Positions 34,064 to 43,427 are shown, counted from the first letter of the stretch. The stretch: 64,000 nucleotides of DNA from Lachnospiraceae bacterium (GCA_017557525.1 JAFYYN010000138.1:61196-125195), one strand, 5' to 3'. A program made the numbers and translations. The notes: a model not told the origin generated them from the sequence alone.

Positions 34064-34942
34064 TTACAGATCAAACAGGCTCATCTGTTTATACTTTTCC
34101 GGAAATTCATGCATATACTTAAAACACTCATCTGCGTTAGATATGATCCCGTTTTCCTTACAGATTTTCTGGAACGCCTCCCATAGCTCCTTTGATCTTG
34201 GGCTCGGTACTTCATAAGCATTTCCATACTGCTTAATATATTTTTCCTTTAAACCCGGGAAATGCCTGTCAAGTGCAGCATAATAATACTCTCTGTCACC
34301 TTCCCTTAGAGTCAGCCCCATGCCAAAAGCAATTACGCCTTTTACTCCTACTCTCACACACTCCTTTAGGATAGCGGTTATGTTTTCCACTGTATCATTG
34401 ATGTAGGGAAGTATCGGAGTCAACCATACAACTGTCGGTATTCCTCTCTCCTGCATTTTTTCAAGTACTTCTATCCTGCGCTTTGTATTGCATACATTAG
34501 GCTCTAAGGTTTTACACAGTTCATCGTCATATGTCGTAAGCGTCATCTGGACTACTGCTTTTGCAGAATGATTAATTTCCTCGAGCAGGTCAATATCTCT
34601 TAATATCCGGTCCGACTTTGTCTGTATGGCTATGCCGAAACCATACTTCAGGATAATCTCGAGGCAGCTTTTTGTTAGACCTAATTTCTCCTCACAATGC
34701 ATATACGGATCCGACATTGACCCAGTTCCTATCATGCATTTCTGTCTTTTTGATCTCAGTACCTTTTCGAGCAATTCCGGAGCGTTCCGCTTTACTTCAA
34801 TATCCTCAAAATCATGTGTAAACTGATAACACCGGCTTCTGCTGTCACAATATATGCATCCATGTGTACATCCACGATAAATATTCATCCCGTTATACCC
34901 GCCGCTGGCGGTGAGTATCCCTTTTGCATCAACAAAATGCAT
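34064..34942 (-). CDS. Radical SAM protein of the spore photoproduct lyase-like group
   Basis: 292 residues. The iron-sulfur motif CxxxCxxC is in RGCTHGCIYCDSRSRC near residue 25. The TIM-barrel core continues with MIGTGSMSDPYMHCEEKL, IAIQTKSDRILRDIDLL and VWLTPILPYINDT. This is the SplB-like/Rv2578c-type subfamily whose substrate is unknown; it lacks proof of photolyase function. The C-terminal 60 residues are not part of the barrel. It is 18 bases downstream of the MEMO-AMMECR1 gene and probably in its operon. Confidence 0.85.
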   Translation of the reverse strand: MHFVDAKGILTASGGYNGMNIYRGCTHGCIYCDSRSRCYQFTHDFEDIEVKRNAPELLEKVLRSKRQKCMIGTGSMSDPYMHCEEKLGLTKSCLEIILKYGFGIAIQTKSDRILRDIDLLEEINHSAKAVVQMTLTTYDDELCKTLEPNVCNTKRRIEVLEKMQERGIPTVVWLTPILPYINDTVENITAILKECVRVGVKGVIAFGMGLTLREGDREYYYAALDRHFPGLKEKYIKQYGNAYEVPSPRSKELWEAFQKICKENGIISNADECFKYMHEFPEKYKQMSLFDL

Positions 34943-34960
34943 CTCTCGGCTCCTTTCATG

Positions 34961-36352
34961 TCAGGTATGCCGTACAACCTCGAAACGATATAAATCAATA
35001 TTGCTTCCGGGGTTAATCCCACCTTTTCGCATGGCTATGGAAATCTGCTGTTCAACAGTATCCACCCCATCGAGATCAGGAAGAAGAAGTCCTCTTTTAT
35101 GCCCGCTCTGAACTATAACCCCGTATTTTTTTACATCAAGCTGCTCTTCAGACTCTATTTTTTCCGGACTCTCAAGCACGTCAACATTAATATCCAGCCA
35201 TTTAAGCTCCTCAGGCTCCACCGGGTCAAATCTGTTATCTTCCGATACAGCACTTACGGCATTCCGGATAATCTCTTCTGCAAGGCTGTTTTTAGTGGGA
35301 AGTATGGTTCCTATGCAGCCGCGTAAAGCCCCAAATTTATGTATTGAAACAAAGGCCCCGGCCTTAGTGTTCAATAATTCTTCAGGCACCCATTCCGGCA
35401 CCTTCATAACCTTTTTATTTTTCACATAATATTCTGCCGAAGCCCTTGCAAGCTTTACATAAACATCGGATCTTGCTTTCTTTTCCTCTAAAGCAGTTTC
35501 TTCTTCAGCAAGCTTTAGGTCTAAAAAATGCCTGCCCTCATCAGTTCCTTTAGGGATAAAAGAGCATATCCCGTAACCAACGCCCGTCACATCCTCATGG
35601 GAATACTGAGTTGCCGTTACTGCAGTACCGTCAAGCGCTCCTGCCATGATAACGAATGATTTATGTCCGCATTCAGCAGCTTTGTTGCAGAAATTCTCAT
35701 CAAAATCAAATAATTTCCCAAACCGTGCACTAGAGCATACATCCATTATCCTTCTATCGTACTCGGGACCTTCCTCTGCAAAACCGTATGGCCCATATTC
35801 CTGAAGCTTATGTGAAAGATCTCCGCTTGCTACATAAACAACACGTCTGTCAAGTTCACTTACTGCCTCTTTTATCATGATACCATACTCATAATGCTTT
35901 AACAGATCATAACCTGAAAGCCCGGTCCTTACCAGTTTAAAGTCCGAGTATTTCTTTGTGATGAACCAGAGAGGAACCATAGTTCCGTGATCAAGCTCTT
36001 TTCTCTTCTCTCCCAGACACCCTGCTGGAAAGCCTGTATACATAGCCTTATTCGCAAGGAGATTCACCAGTTCGGCATCATAATTAACCTCAAATTTAAC
36101 CTGAGGTGCACCAAACTCTGCAAATGAGCCTGTAGCCTTAACACCCGGAGATATATGAAAATAATCTGCATACATTACGCTGTGCGGACTTGATATAATA
36201 ATGGTCTCTGGCTTTAATGCCGCTATTTCATCTGCAACCCTTTCATATGCTGCAATGGTTTTCTCTATCTGCTTTTCACTTCCCCGACCTACCGCAGGCA
36301 CTATCATCGGCGGATGCGGTACCATAAAAGCTCCAACTATAGCCATTTTCAA
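34961..36352 (-). CDS. MEMO-AMMECR1 fusion protein of the AmmeMemoRadiSam system
   Basis: 463 residues in two domains. Residues 1-270 are a MEMO/LigB-type fold (GAFMVPHPPMIVPAVG, then ETIIISSPHSVMYADYFHIS and ASGDLSHKLQEYGPYG), with His residues that could bind metal. Residues about 285-463 are an AMMECR1 domain with the hallmark LRGCIG in FGALRGCIGTILPT, followed by NRFDPVEPEELKWLDINVDV. The two domains plus a radical SAM enzyme (here at 39344-40201) form the conserved AmmeMemoRadiSam trio, of unknown reaction. Its ATG overlaps the stop of the flavin reductase gene by four bases. Confidence 0.92.
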   Translation of the reverse strand: MKMAIVGAFMVPHPPMIVPAVGRGSEKQIEKTIAAYERVADEIAALKPETIIISSPHSVMYADYFHISPGVKATGSFAEFGAPQVKFEVNYDAELVNLLANKAMYTGFPAGCLGEKRKELDHGTMVPLWFITKKYSDFKLVRTGLSGYDLLKHYEYGIMIKEAVSELDRRVVYVASGDLSHKLQEYGPYGFAEEGPEYDRRIMDVCSSARFGKLFDFDENFCNKAAECGHKSFVIMAGALDGTAVTATQYSHEDVTGVGYGICSFIPKGTDEGRHFLDLKLAEEETALEEKKARSDVYVKLARASAEYYVKNKKVMKVPEWVPEELLNTKAGAFVSIHKFGALRGCIGTILPTKNSLAEEIIRNAVSAVSEDNRFDPVEPEELKWLDINVDVLESPEKIESEEQLDVKKYGVIVQSGHKRGLLLPDLDGVDTVEQQISIAMRKGGINPGSNIDLYRFEVVRHT

Positions 36353-36942
36353 TGCCCCCTTGTATTTTTCTTTACGGAATACCCAAATTTCCCAAGTTTC
36401 TTTCCCAAAGTAAAATATTCACCGTGAGAGTACGCAATAAGACCTGTAGCAGAAAGATCAAATCTCCCATTTTCATCCATATAGGATTCATCCACCGTTA
36501 CACCGGTAACCTCGGCCAGAAACATGTCATGTGAACCAAGTTTAAGTACATCCTTAACTTTACAGTATATATTTACCGGACTTTCTGCTATTGCCGGAGT
36601 TTCCATAAAATCGGAAATAAAGGGGTGGAGCTTCATTTCCTTAAATTTATCATAATTCTTTCCGGAACGTACTCCACACCAGTCACAAGCCTTTGTCAAG
36701 CTCTCTGTAACAAGGTTTACCACAAATTCTCCGCTTTTTTCTATGATATCATGAGAATGCCTTTCCGGTCTGACTGATATTGACAGCATCACCGGATCAG
36801 AACATACTGTCCCGGCCCATGCCACCGTTATAATATTTGGCTTTGCGTTCTCTTCTTTGGCCTTGCAGCTGACCATAACTGCCGGTACAGGATAAAGCAT
36901 ATTTCCGGCTTTCCAATTTTGTTTTTTCAATTTATCCTCCAC
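36349..36942 (-). CDS. Flavin reductase-like FMN-binding protein
   Basis: 197 residues of the flavoredoxin/flavin-reductase family, FMN-binding split-barrel. The opening MLYPVPAVMVSCKAKEENAK and NIITVAWAGTVCSDPVMLSI, then PERHSHDIIEKSGEFVVNL, are typical. Its stop overlaps the start of the MEMO-AMMECR1 gene (ATGA), so the two are translationally coupled. A redox partner role for the AmmeMemoRadiSam enzymes is possible but unproven. Confidence 0.88.
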   Translation of the reverse strand: MEDKLKKQNWKAGNMLYPVPAVMVSCKAKEENAKPNIITVAWAGTVCSDPVMLSISVRPERHSHDIIEKSGEFVVNLVTESLTKACDWCGVRSGKNYDKFKEMKLHPFISDFMETPAIAESPVNIYCKVKDVLKLGSHDMFLAEVTGVTVDESYMDENGRFDLSATGLIAYSHGEYFTLGKKLGKFGYSVKKNTRGH

Positions 36943-36981
36943 GGTTTTCTACAAAAGTTGGCACAACCTTCAGTCACCACG

Positions 36982-38016
36982 TTATAAAGATGCCTGCTCC
37001 ACGGTATAACGGTATCCGTCACAGACTTCTGTATAAATAACTTTTGAAGCAGGGAACTTCCCGTCAAGCCCCGGTTTATCTTCTCCCATAAGCGGCACGG
37101 TCTCACACTCTTTCTCTACCTTTAATACCAAGTCCCCATATATCCGGACCATCGACTGCGACTTTCCGATAGCGCCCGCAGTATATTCTTTTCCATCAAA
37201 CATCTCTTTTATCTTATCAGGGAAAAAATCATCCAGATAATGTATATTATAATCCTTCGATTTAAGGACGATCGAGTTTTCAGGGAATACTTCACGTAAA
37301 ATCCTTAATTCCAAAACAGTCCTATGCTCAAGATGTTTTACAAGTCCGTCAAAACCCGTTAATCCATGATTTCTGCCGTACGGACAATCCTCTAAAAATC
37401 CCATCATAAGCTGGAACCATATTTCATTACCCTTGTCATCCACACGCTCTTTACGGATTATATCTATAGTCTCTGAAATGTTTTCTGCTTCAAGATACAG
37501 TATCTTTACATCCTTTTCCTTTATAACATCCTTCAATTTTCTATAAAAATCAACAATCTCATCATCTGTCATTTCAAAGAAAAGAATCTGATTCTCGATT
37601 ATGTTCTGAAAAATCGAGCATTCAAATATCTGATTTTCCCCATCCCATGCTGAAAATCTTGAAAGAATGGTCTCTTCAAAAGCAGCCCTGTCCACACGTC
37701 CGTTATAGATTTCGTACTGCTCCAAATCCTTATGAAATCCGGGGATATCTGTAAGTATCTGAGTATAAGTTACAACGTATCGGTCTTCATCTTTCCTGTG
37801 TTCAATAGTAGTATGCTTCTTTATTTCATCAATTATCTCTTGAAATTCCTTAAGCATGGCATAATACTGATCCCTCTTCATATATGCACACCATGCAAGT
37901 TCTACAGGGTTGTAATCACCCTCTCTGAACACATGATAGTCATAGTAAATTTCAGATATTTTTCCTACCAGGGTACTCTTTCCTGCACCCTGGATCCCCT
38001 CTATAAAATAATTCAT
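36982..38016 (-). CDS. P-loop kinase-like protein fused to a truncated aminoglycoside-phosphotransferase N-lobe
   Basis: 344 residues from an ATG after GGAGGGTGT. Residues 1-200 are a P-loop kinase/NTPase (Walker A FIEGIQGAGKSTLVGKI), probably binding a small substrate. Residues about 265-344 look like the N-terminal lobe of an APH(3')-type kinase (AIGKSQSMVRIYGDLVLKVE, then GLDGKFPASKVIYTEVCDGY), but the chain stops before any catalytic loop, and the stretch between those two blocks seems shortened. The APH part cannot be active. It may be a fusion remnant from decay of a neighbouring kinase gene. Confidence 0.75.
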   Translation of the reverse strand: MNYFIEGIQGAGKSTLVGKISEIYYDYHVFREGDYNPVELAWCAYMKRDQYYAMLKEFQEIIDEIKKHTTIEHRKDEDRYVVTYTQILTDIPGFHKDLEQYEIYNGRVDRAAFEETILSRFSAWDGENQIFECSIFQNIIENQILFFEMTDDEIVDFYRKLKDVIKEKDVKILYLEAENISETIDIIRKERVDDKGNEIWFQLMMGFLEDCPYGRNHGLTGFDGLVKHLEHRTVLELRILREVFPENSIVLKSKDYNIHYLDDFFPDKIKEMFDGKEYTAGAIGKSQSMVRIYGDLVLKVEKECETVPLMGEDKPGLDGKFPASKVIYTEVCDGYRYTVEQASL

Positions 38017-38041
38017 ACACCCTCCAAAGCTTTCAATTTCA

Positions 38042-39301
38042 TCAATCACCGGTAGAAATCCAGTAACGTTTCATAATTGTTCCGTCAACATTAATGGTTT
38101 CCTCAAAAACACCGCCGTTACCCAGGATTGTTTTCTCGCTTGCGATATTATCATAATTACAGGTAACCAGCATCTTTGCAATTCCCAAACTCCGTTCATT
38201 CTGAATATTTAGTCTCAGCATTTCCTTTGCATATCCCTTGCCACGTTCAGAAGGTCGAACCGTATATCCGCAGTGTCCTCCCCATGTACCAAGTATCGGG
38301 TGGTTGATATGATGTCTTAGGTCTATGATCCCCACTATCCTGTTATCGCTGATCCTTACTGCCAGATACATATGTGACGGCACCTGTGTTCCTGCCTGAT
38401 TACAGGTTTCTTCACTCTTTCTTAATTCGCATATGTTTATCCATTTCTCGGCAGAACTGCTGGTATCAAGAGACAGGCAACCGGCAAACTGATCCTCATT
38501 ATCAGCATCATTTTCCAGCACCTCCTGCCTGAAAGCCCAGATATCCTCGTTATATTCCGGGCTGGGTTCAACCAGTTTTATTATATCGGCACCATCCTCT
38601 AAACGGTCTACTATATCCTTTAGCTCATTCGTTTCACCAATCTCATAGGCTGCATAATGCATTCTATCAGGCTCATTCTTACGATTGATCCAAACAGACT
38701 TAAGTCCGGCATTGTGTGCTCCTGTTACATCGGTTTCATACATATCTCCGATGAACAGTATATTCTCTTTTCTTTCCTTCGGATGTTCTGAAAAAACGGT
38801 CAAAAGTGCCTGTTCAAAGTATTCTTTATAAGGCTTTATCCTGCCAAAATCGGCACTTGACCAAACATTTGAAAAATACTTTCCTATTTCAAAACGGTCA
38901 AGTACCTTCCAAAGAGCTTTTGCTGTAAAACCACTGTTTGAAAGCACATACATCGGAATCTGCTTTTTTGCAAATTCTTCAAGCATAGACTTAACACCCG
39001 GAAGAATTTCAAGATCATTACACCGCATCAGAAAATCAGCCTCTTCCTCCGTATCCATCGATACCGTTTCCCCGCCGTACTTCTTAGCATATAAAGGTAA
39101 TTCATCTTTTACGAAAGGAAACTCTACTCCCTCTTTATGCAAATTCTGTAAATGGGTAAATAATTCATCACCATATGCTTTTATATCTTCAAATGAGCAT
39201 TTATCTTTGTAATGCTGTTCCCATAAAACCTTTAATCCGCGATTAAAATCTATGGATCTGTTATTTAGCAAAGTTTCAAAAAAATCAAATATAAGTATCA
39301 T
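38042..39301 (-). CDS. HAD hydrolase-GNAT acetyltransferase fusion
   Basis: 419 residues. Residues 1-230 are a HAD-family phosphatase: ILIFDFFETLLNNRS carries a motif I in which the second Asp is replaced by Glu, MYVLSNSGFTAKAL is motif II, and ILFIGDMYETDVTGA is motif IV. Residues about 245-419 are a GNAT acetyltransferase, with acetyl-CoA loop VRPSERGKGYAKEMLRL and a typical end (CNYDNIASEKTILGNGGVF). The pairing of a phosphatase and an acetyltransferase in one chain is unusual. Substrate unknown. It lies 25 bases before the P-loop gene in the same direction. Confidence 0.87.
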   Translation of the reverse strand: MILIFDFFETLLNNRSIDFNRGLKVLWEQHYKDKCSFEDIKAYGDELFTHLQNLHKEGVEFPFVKDELPLYAKKYGGETVSMDTEEEADFLMRCNDLEILPGVKSMLEEFAKKQIPMYVLSNSGFTAKALWKVLDRFEIGKYFSNVWSSADFGRIKPYKEYFEQALLTVFSEHPKERKENILFIGDMYETDVTGAHNAGLKSVWINRKNEPDRMHYAAYEIGETNELKDIVDRLEDGADIIKLVEPSPEYNEDIWAFRQEVLENDADNEDQFAGCLSLDTSSSAEKWINICELRKSEETCNQAGTQVPSHMYLAVRISDNRIVGIIDLRHHINHPILGTWGGHCGYTVRPSERGKGYAKEMLRLNIQNERSLGIAKMLVTCNYDNIASEKTILGNGGVFEETINVDGTIMKRYWISTGD

Positions 39302-39343
39302 CTGTTACTCCATTTTATCAGAAACTACCTCATCATTTATACT

Positions 39344-40201
39344 TCAAATTTGGGGTATATTCCCTGGAAATACGTATTCAAGCTTCTCTTTTGAAACTTC
39401 AACCAGTCTCAAAATTTTACCGACAGGCGTTGGATCTTTGTCCGTCATATTAAATCTCGGGAAAAATCTTGTGATATGAAGCGGTATCTTTTTATTGTGT
39501 TTCACTTCCAACCCGGCAACCCAACTGCTTAAAGCATGCATTTCATCTTCGCTGTCATTTTCACAAGGTATTATCAAAGTAGTAAGCTCAACATGACATT
39601 TGGGGACAGCGCGTTCTATAAAACTTTTTGTCATTTCAAGGTCACCGTCTATCATATCATGATAAAAAGATTTTGAAAAGGCTTTAAGATCGATATTCAT
39701 TGCATCGATATAGTCAATGATCTCATTAAGGATCTTAACTTCAGCAGTCCCGTTTGTTACCAGCACATTTTCCATACCGGCTTCTTTAGAAAGTTTTGCG
39801 GTATCACGAACAAATTCATACCCTACCATAGGCTCATTGTAGGTAAATGCCACTCCGATATTTCCCTTTGGTTTAAGCTCCAATGCACGCTCAACGATTT
39901 CTTCCGGAGAAAAATACTCCGCATATTTATCATATTCAAAGGCCTGTTTTGACCATGAAATATCGCTATTCTGGCAAAACGGACATCTTAAATTACAGCC
40001 GTATGAGCCTATCGATAATACCTTCTTGCCCGGCCTGAACATTTTTAACGGCTTTTTTTCTATCGGATCAAGTGCAGCGGAAGTTATCCTTCCATAATTG
40101 GCAGCCACCACCTTGCCATCTTTGCAGGTCCTTGCTCCGCAGAATCCTTTTTTACCTTCTTCTATCTTACAGTGTCTGAAACATACATCACAGATTGGCA
40201 T
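39344..40201 (-). CDS. Radical SAM enzyme of the AmmeMemoRadiSam system
   Basis: 285 residues, PflA-like. An N-terminal cysteine cluster (ICDVCFRHCKIEEGKKGFCG) precedes the radical SAM motif CxxxCxxC in SYGCNLRCPFCQNSDISW near residue 70. Then come FTYNEPMVGYEFV and NVLVTNGTAEVKILNEI. These are features of the radical SAM member of the AmmeMemoRadiSam trio. Its partner MEMO-AMMECR1 protein is 3 kb downstream on the same strand, with two unrelated genes and a flavin reductase in between. The ATG at 40201 with a GAGG site is preferred to a TTG six codons earlier. Confidence 0.9.
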   Translation of the reverse strand: MPICDVCFRHCKIEEGKKGFCGARTCKDGKVVAANYGRITSAALDPIEKKPLKMFRPGKKVLSIGSYGCNLRCPFCQNSDISWSKQAFEYDKYAEYFSPEEIVERALELKPKGNIGVAFTYNEPMVGYEFVRDTAKLSKEAGMENVLVTNGTAEVKILNEIIDYIDAMNIDLKAFSKSFYHDMIDGDLEMTKSFIERAVPKCHVELTTLIIPCENDSEDEMHALSSWVAGLEVKHNKKIPLHITRFFPRFNMTDKDPTPVGKILRLVEVSKEKLEYVFPGNIPQI

Positions 40202-40226
40202 ATTTACCTCGCTTGACAATAATCAA

Positions 40227-41291
40227 TCACTTCGTGCCCATTAAAAAACAAAGCGTCGGTATCCTAAGACATATTTCCGAACAGATAAAAGTCACCGGAT
40301 ATGCGAGCAGCATGGGTACAAAATACATTAGGACGATATTCGAACCAAATATACCGGAAAACCAGTATTGGAACAATACTACCCACAAGAAATGCCAGCT
40401 GAAATAAGGGAACGATCTGCGTGACATATAAGTTGAAACTTTTCCCGTATGATCAAGCTTATTCTTTCCGATCCCTATAAGCCCCAGTATCATGAACCAT
40501 TCCGCAAAAGCCTTAGCGATAACGTTTATCGTTCCAAAATCTTTTCCGGACCATATAAACATATATACATTAGCTGCACATGCGATAAGTCCCATTGCCA
40601 GTGTAACATACCTGTATTTTTCAGTTTTCTCTATCGCTTTATCACCTGACATAATATAGTAGCCGATAAGAAAAACAAACAGATACTCCGCAAAGCTCTT
40701 TCCACCCACAGAAAGAAGCTCATAAAGAAACGGCAGCGGAACACCAAAAAGACAGATTACCCAAAAAGGTATATCCCTTTCTTTCTTACTTTGGAATATG
40801 CGGTTAACCAGTGCTATGATCCCAATTGCCACAAACGAGATCACAAACAGAAAATAAAGGAACCAGAACTGTCCGACTCCAAATCCGCCATCAAACCCCG
40901 ACAGATCCGTCCACTTGGTAAAGAATACTTTGTAATGCTCAAAAAAACCGCCGCTGTACCCAAAGTTTGTCTTATCCCCAATATATGCCAAGATCGGACA
41001 AAATACGATTACTCCGAACAGGAAAGGTACGATCAGTCTCTTAACTCTTTCAACAATATACTGTCCGTATGAACGTTTTTTCAGTGCATACCTTGTGCTC
41101 ATGCCAGCCAGTAAAAAAAGCAGCGGCATGAAATAAGGGCTAAGGAATACTATAAAGCTGCTGCAAACCTTATTTCCCGGGAATGTAACATAATTCAGCT
41201 CCCCCCATGTATTAAATGCCTGTGCGGCATGGTAAGGGATCAGAAGAAAGACATCCATCCATCTTAAATTATCAATAAAGTATTTTCTCAT
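40227..41291 (-). CDS. Acyltransferase-3 family membrane protein
   Basis: 354 residues with about ten membrane segments. The opening MRKYFIDNLRWMDVFLLIPY matches OpgC/acyltransferase-3 proteins, with the conserved His in the following helix (PYHAAQAFNTWG) and an Arg near RYALKKRSYGQYIVERVKRL. Likely O-acylates a surface glycan or other extracytoplasmic acceptor. Its ATG overlaps the stop of the DinB-like gene (ATGA). The first 13 codons recur, slightly diverged, at 49971-50010, marking a lost relative. Confidence 0.88.
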   Translation of the reverse strand: MRKYFIDNLRWMDVFLLIPYHAAQAFNTWGELNYVTFPGNKVCSSFIVFLSPYFMPLLFLLAGMSTRYALKKRSYGQYIVERVKRLIVPFLFGVIVFCPILAYIGDKTNFGYSGGFFEHYKVFFTKWTDLSGFDGGFGVGQFWFLYFLFVISFVAIGIIALVNRIFQSKKERDIPFWVICLFGVPLPFLYELLSVGGKSFAEYLFVFLIGYYIMSGDKAIEKTEKYRYVTLAMGLIACAANVYMFIWSGKDFGTINVIAKAFAEWFMILGLIGIGKNKLDHTGKVSTYMSRRSFPYFSWHFLWVVLFQYWFSGIFGSNIVLMYFVPMLLAYPVTFICSEICLRIPTLCFLMGTK

Positions 41292-41938
41292 AGTTTCCCC
41301 GCAATCCTGCACATTGCTTCTATGTGCATGATCCAGTGTCTGGAAAACGGCATCTTGATCAAACCTTTAACATCTTTTCCGCACCAATAATCAACAAGCC
41401 AGAATGCATTTTCATCGGTACTTACGCATTTGCTGTCTGTTATTATTTTCTTATCTTCATCGGAGAATTTCCGTTTTAATTCTTTATAATCCAGACCTTT
41501 CAGAAGATCATTTGAAGCTTCCATAACAGCCTTACAATAATTAAACACGGCTTTCACATCAAGTTTTTTAGAGAATTCCGCAATCTCTTCTCCATGCAGT
41601 TCATTACCTGTAGTAATGATAGGGCTTTTTGTCTTCTTTATCCAATTTCCACTAAAAAGCACCTGCTCATCCTGCTTTATCAATGTATGCGCCACTATAT
41701 CCTCTATCCTGAATATATGCCACATGGAATAACTCAGTGTTTTGCTGTGATACCCATCAGCTTTCGCGAAAGGCATCTTATAAAACGCATCTTCCGGATA
41801 TGTATTTACAATTGAAGTTATCTGCCCGAAAAGATCGTTTCTTAAATCTATAAGAACATCAATTCCCTCATTAAAGCTTGCTTCTTTCCCGATCAGCGAC
41901 TGCATTTTTTTATTCTTTTCTGACCAATCCTTATTCAT
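41288..41938 (-). CDS. DinB-superfamily protein (putative)
   Basis: 216 residues, helical. SYSMWHIFRIEDIVAHTLIK near residue 75 and the C-terminal PFSRHWIMHIEAMCRIAG supply histidines in the pattern of the DinB/YfiT four-helix bundle, which binds a divalent metal and includes thiol-dependent transferases. The match is by pattern only. The ATG at 41938 follows AAAGGAGAACTT and overlaps the stop of the phosphoesterase gene. Function unknown. Confidence 0.65.
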   Translation of the reverse strand: MNKDWSEKNKKMQSLIGKEASFNEGIDVLIDLRNDLFGQITSIVNTYPEDAFYKMPFAKADGYHSKTLSYSMWHIFRIEDIVAHTLIKQDEQVLFSGNWIKKTKSPIITTGNELHGEEIAEFSKKLDVKAVFNYCKAVMEASNDLLKGLDYKELKRKFSDEDKKIITDSKCVSTDENAFWLVDYWCGKDVKGLIKMPFSRHWIMHIEAMCRIAGKL

Positions 41939-42882
41939 AAGTTCTCCTTTTCCCACAATTCAAATGCCTTCTCCCAGGTATCTACCGCAAGCGGTCTTCG
42001 GGTATCATTTATTTCTTCCGCATATTTATTTGCAAACTGCAAGAAGAATGTCAGATGCTCCTTTGCACTTCTTAGTTCTTTTATGATCACTTTGCTCCAT
42101 ACATTAGCTTCATAGTACTGTGTAGTTGTTTTCAGAACTTCTATATATTCCTCTGTATCAAAAGGTATCCTGCACTTTTCAACTGTAACCTTTCCAGCAT
42201 CCGAAATATCCAATATCGTATAAGGAATTGTGCCTGTTACTCCATCCAGTGGCAAACCACAAGAACCAGGATTTACCAGAAATATCTTCTTATCTTTATC
42301 TTCGTAATCCCACTGGATATGCATATGTCCGAAAATATAAACACCTGCGTCCAGATTCCTTAAAGTTTTGTCATAATCCGAATTGTTCTTTATTGATGTT
42401 TCAACAAATTCTTCAAGCCTTTCAGGAGTTAAGGATTTATCTTTAAACTCATAAGCCAAAACATCAGAACGTATCTTTTCTTCCGGTCCGTCTTCCCCTA
42501 AAAAAGCATTCTTTGAATGTGCGATATGAATATTCACGCCGTTACAGTAAAAATCAATAATATGAGGAAGACTAAAAAGATAGTCCAGGTTCTCTTTCGA
42601 AATATTTCGATAACACCAATATGATATCTGCATCTGCCCGTCAGTCCAGCTTTCCTGATTCTGTCCTATCAGGTTTTCAAGATACTGTTCTTCATTTCCT
42701 CTTATGATATGAGCATTCTTAAGATTTCTGATTATCGAGATACACTCATCAGGATACGGTCCGCTAAGGCAATAATCGCCAGCTATTATATAATCTGTAA
42801 TTCCTTTGTTTTTCACATCTTCAAGAACGGCCTTTAAAGCTGTCGCATTTCCATGAATATCTGATATGATCGCGTATTTCAT
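41935..42882 (-). CDS. Metallophosphoesterase (calcineurin-like, YfcE/MJ0936 type)
   Basis: 315 residues. The dimetal motifs of the family are all seen: MKYAIISDIHGNATAL (DxH), IIAGDYCLSGPYP (GDxx), IIRGNEEQYL (GN[H/E]), and the late IAHSKN and FGHMHIQWDY. A C-terminal 70-residue helical extension follows. These enzymes hydrolyse phosphomonoesters or diesters; the substrate is not known. Short spacing and overlap with the DinB-like and acyltransferase genes make a three-gene unit. Confidence 0.9.
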   Translation of the reverse strand: MKYAIISDIHGNATALKAVLEDVKNKGITDYIIAGDYCLSGPYPDECISIIRNLKNAHIIRGNEEQYLENLIGQNQESWTDGQMQISYWCYRNISKENLDYLFSLPHIIDFYCNGVNIHIAHSKNAFLGEDGPEEKIRSDVLAYEFKDKSLTPERLEEFVETSIKNNSDYDKTLRNLDAGVYIFGHMHIQWDYEDKDKKIFLVNPGSCGLPLDGVTGTIPYTILDISDAGKVTVEKCRIPFDTEEYIEVLKTTTQYYEANVWSKVIIKELRSAKEHLTFFLQFANKYAEEINDTRRPLAVDTWEKAFELWEKENL

Positions 42883-42914
42883 AAAACTCCTTCATTTTTG
42901 AATACCCATCTGTT

Positions 42915-43406
42915 TCAATCCGTAAGGTATGATCTTCTGATACATTTCCACTCTTCGACCAGTCTTTCGGTATTCCATACGGCATTGGCCGGGCTCGTGG
43001 AAGGCAGGCATTTTGCAGGTCTGCCAAGCTTCTTTTCCGTATACTTTTGATAAAACTTAGATGCAGTTTTCCCGTTTACAAATATCTCTTTAATATCCGC
43101 AACATTCAGTATTACATTAAGATCATTTGCTACAACATTTTTTATACTTGAATCCGAAGAGCCTTCAATATCACAGGACCTGATCACATCCCATACTGCT
43201 ACATGATTCTTAAGCAAAAAGGCTTTCTTTTCTTCAATGGTCTGAGGTGTGTTTTCACCAAATACTCCGGCTACAACCTTCCAGAAACGATTCTGCGGAT
43301 GTCCGTAGAAGAAACCTGCCTCTCTGGATTTTACAGAAGGGAAGCTGCCAAGTATCAGTATCTTGGAATTCTCATCATATAGCGGAGCTATCGGATGTAT
43401 TATCAT
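42915..43406 (-). CDS. Uracil-DNA-glycosylase-fold DNA repair protein (deoxyinosine-glycosylase type)
   Basis: 163 residues. The motif LILGSFPSVKSREAGFFYGHPQNRFW near residue 17 and the closing LPSTSPANAVWN are typical of the family annotated as DNA-deoxyinosine glycosylase in the UDG superfamily, which removes hypoxanthine or uracil from DNA. It lacks a cysteine cluster. The ATG at 43406 is chosen over a start eight codons earlier because that would run into the palindromic element. An AAGG site precedes it. Confidence 0.85.
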   Translation of the reverse strand: MIIHPIAPLYDENSKILILGSFPSVKSREAGFFYGHPQNRFWKVVAGVFGENTPQTIEEKKAFLLKNHVAVWDVIRSCDIEGSSDSSIKNVVANDLNVILNVADIKEIFVNGKTASKFYQKYTEKKLGRPAKCLPSTSPANAVWNTERLVEEWKCIRRSYLTD

Positions 43407-43427
43407 AATATTAAACCTTCTTTCTTT

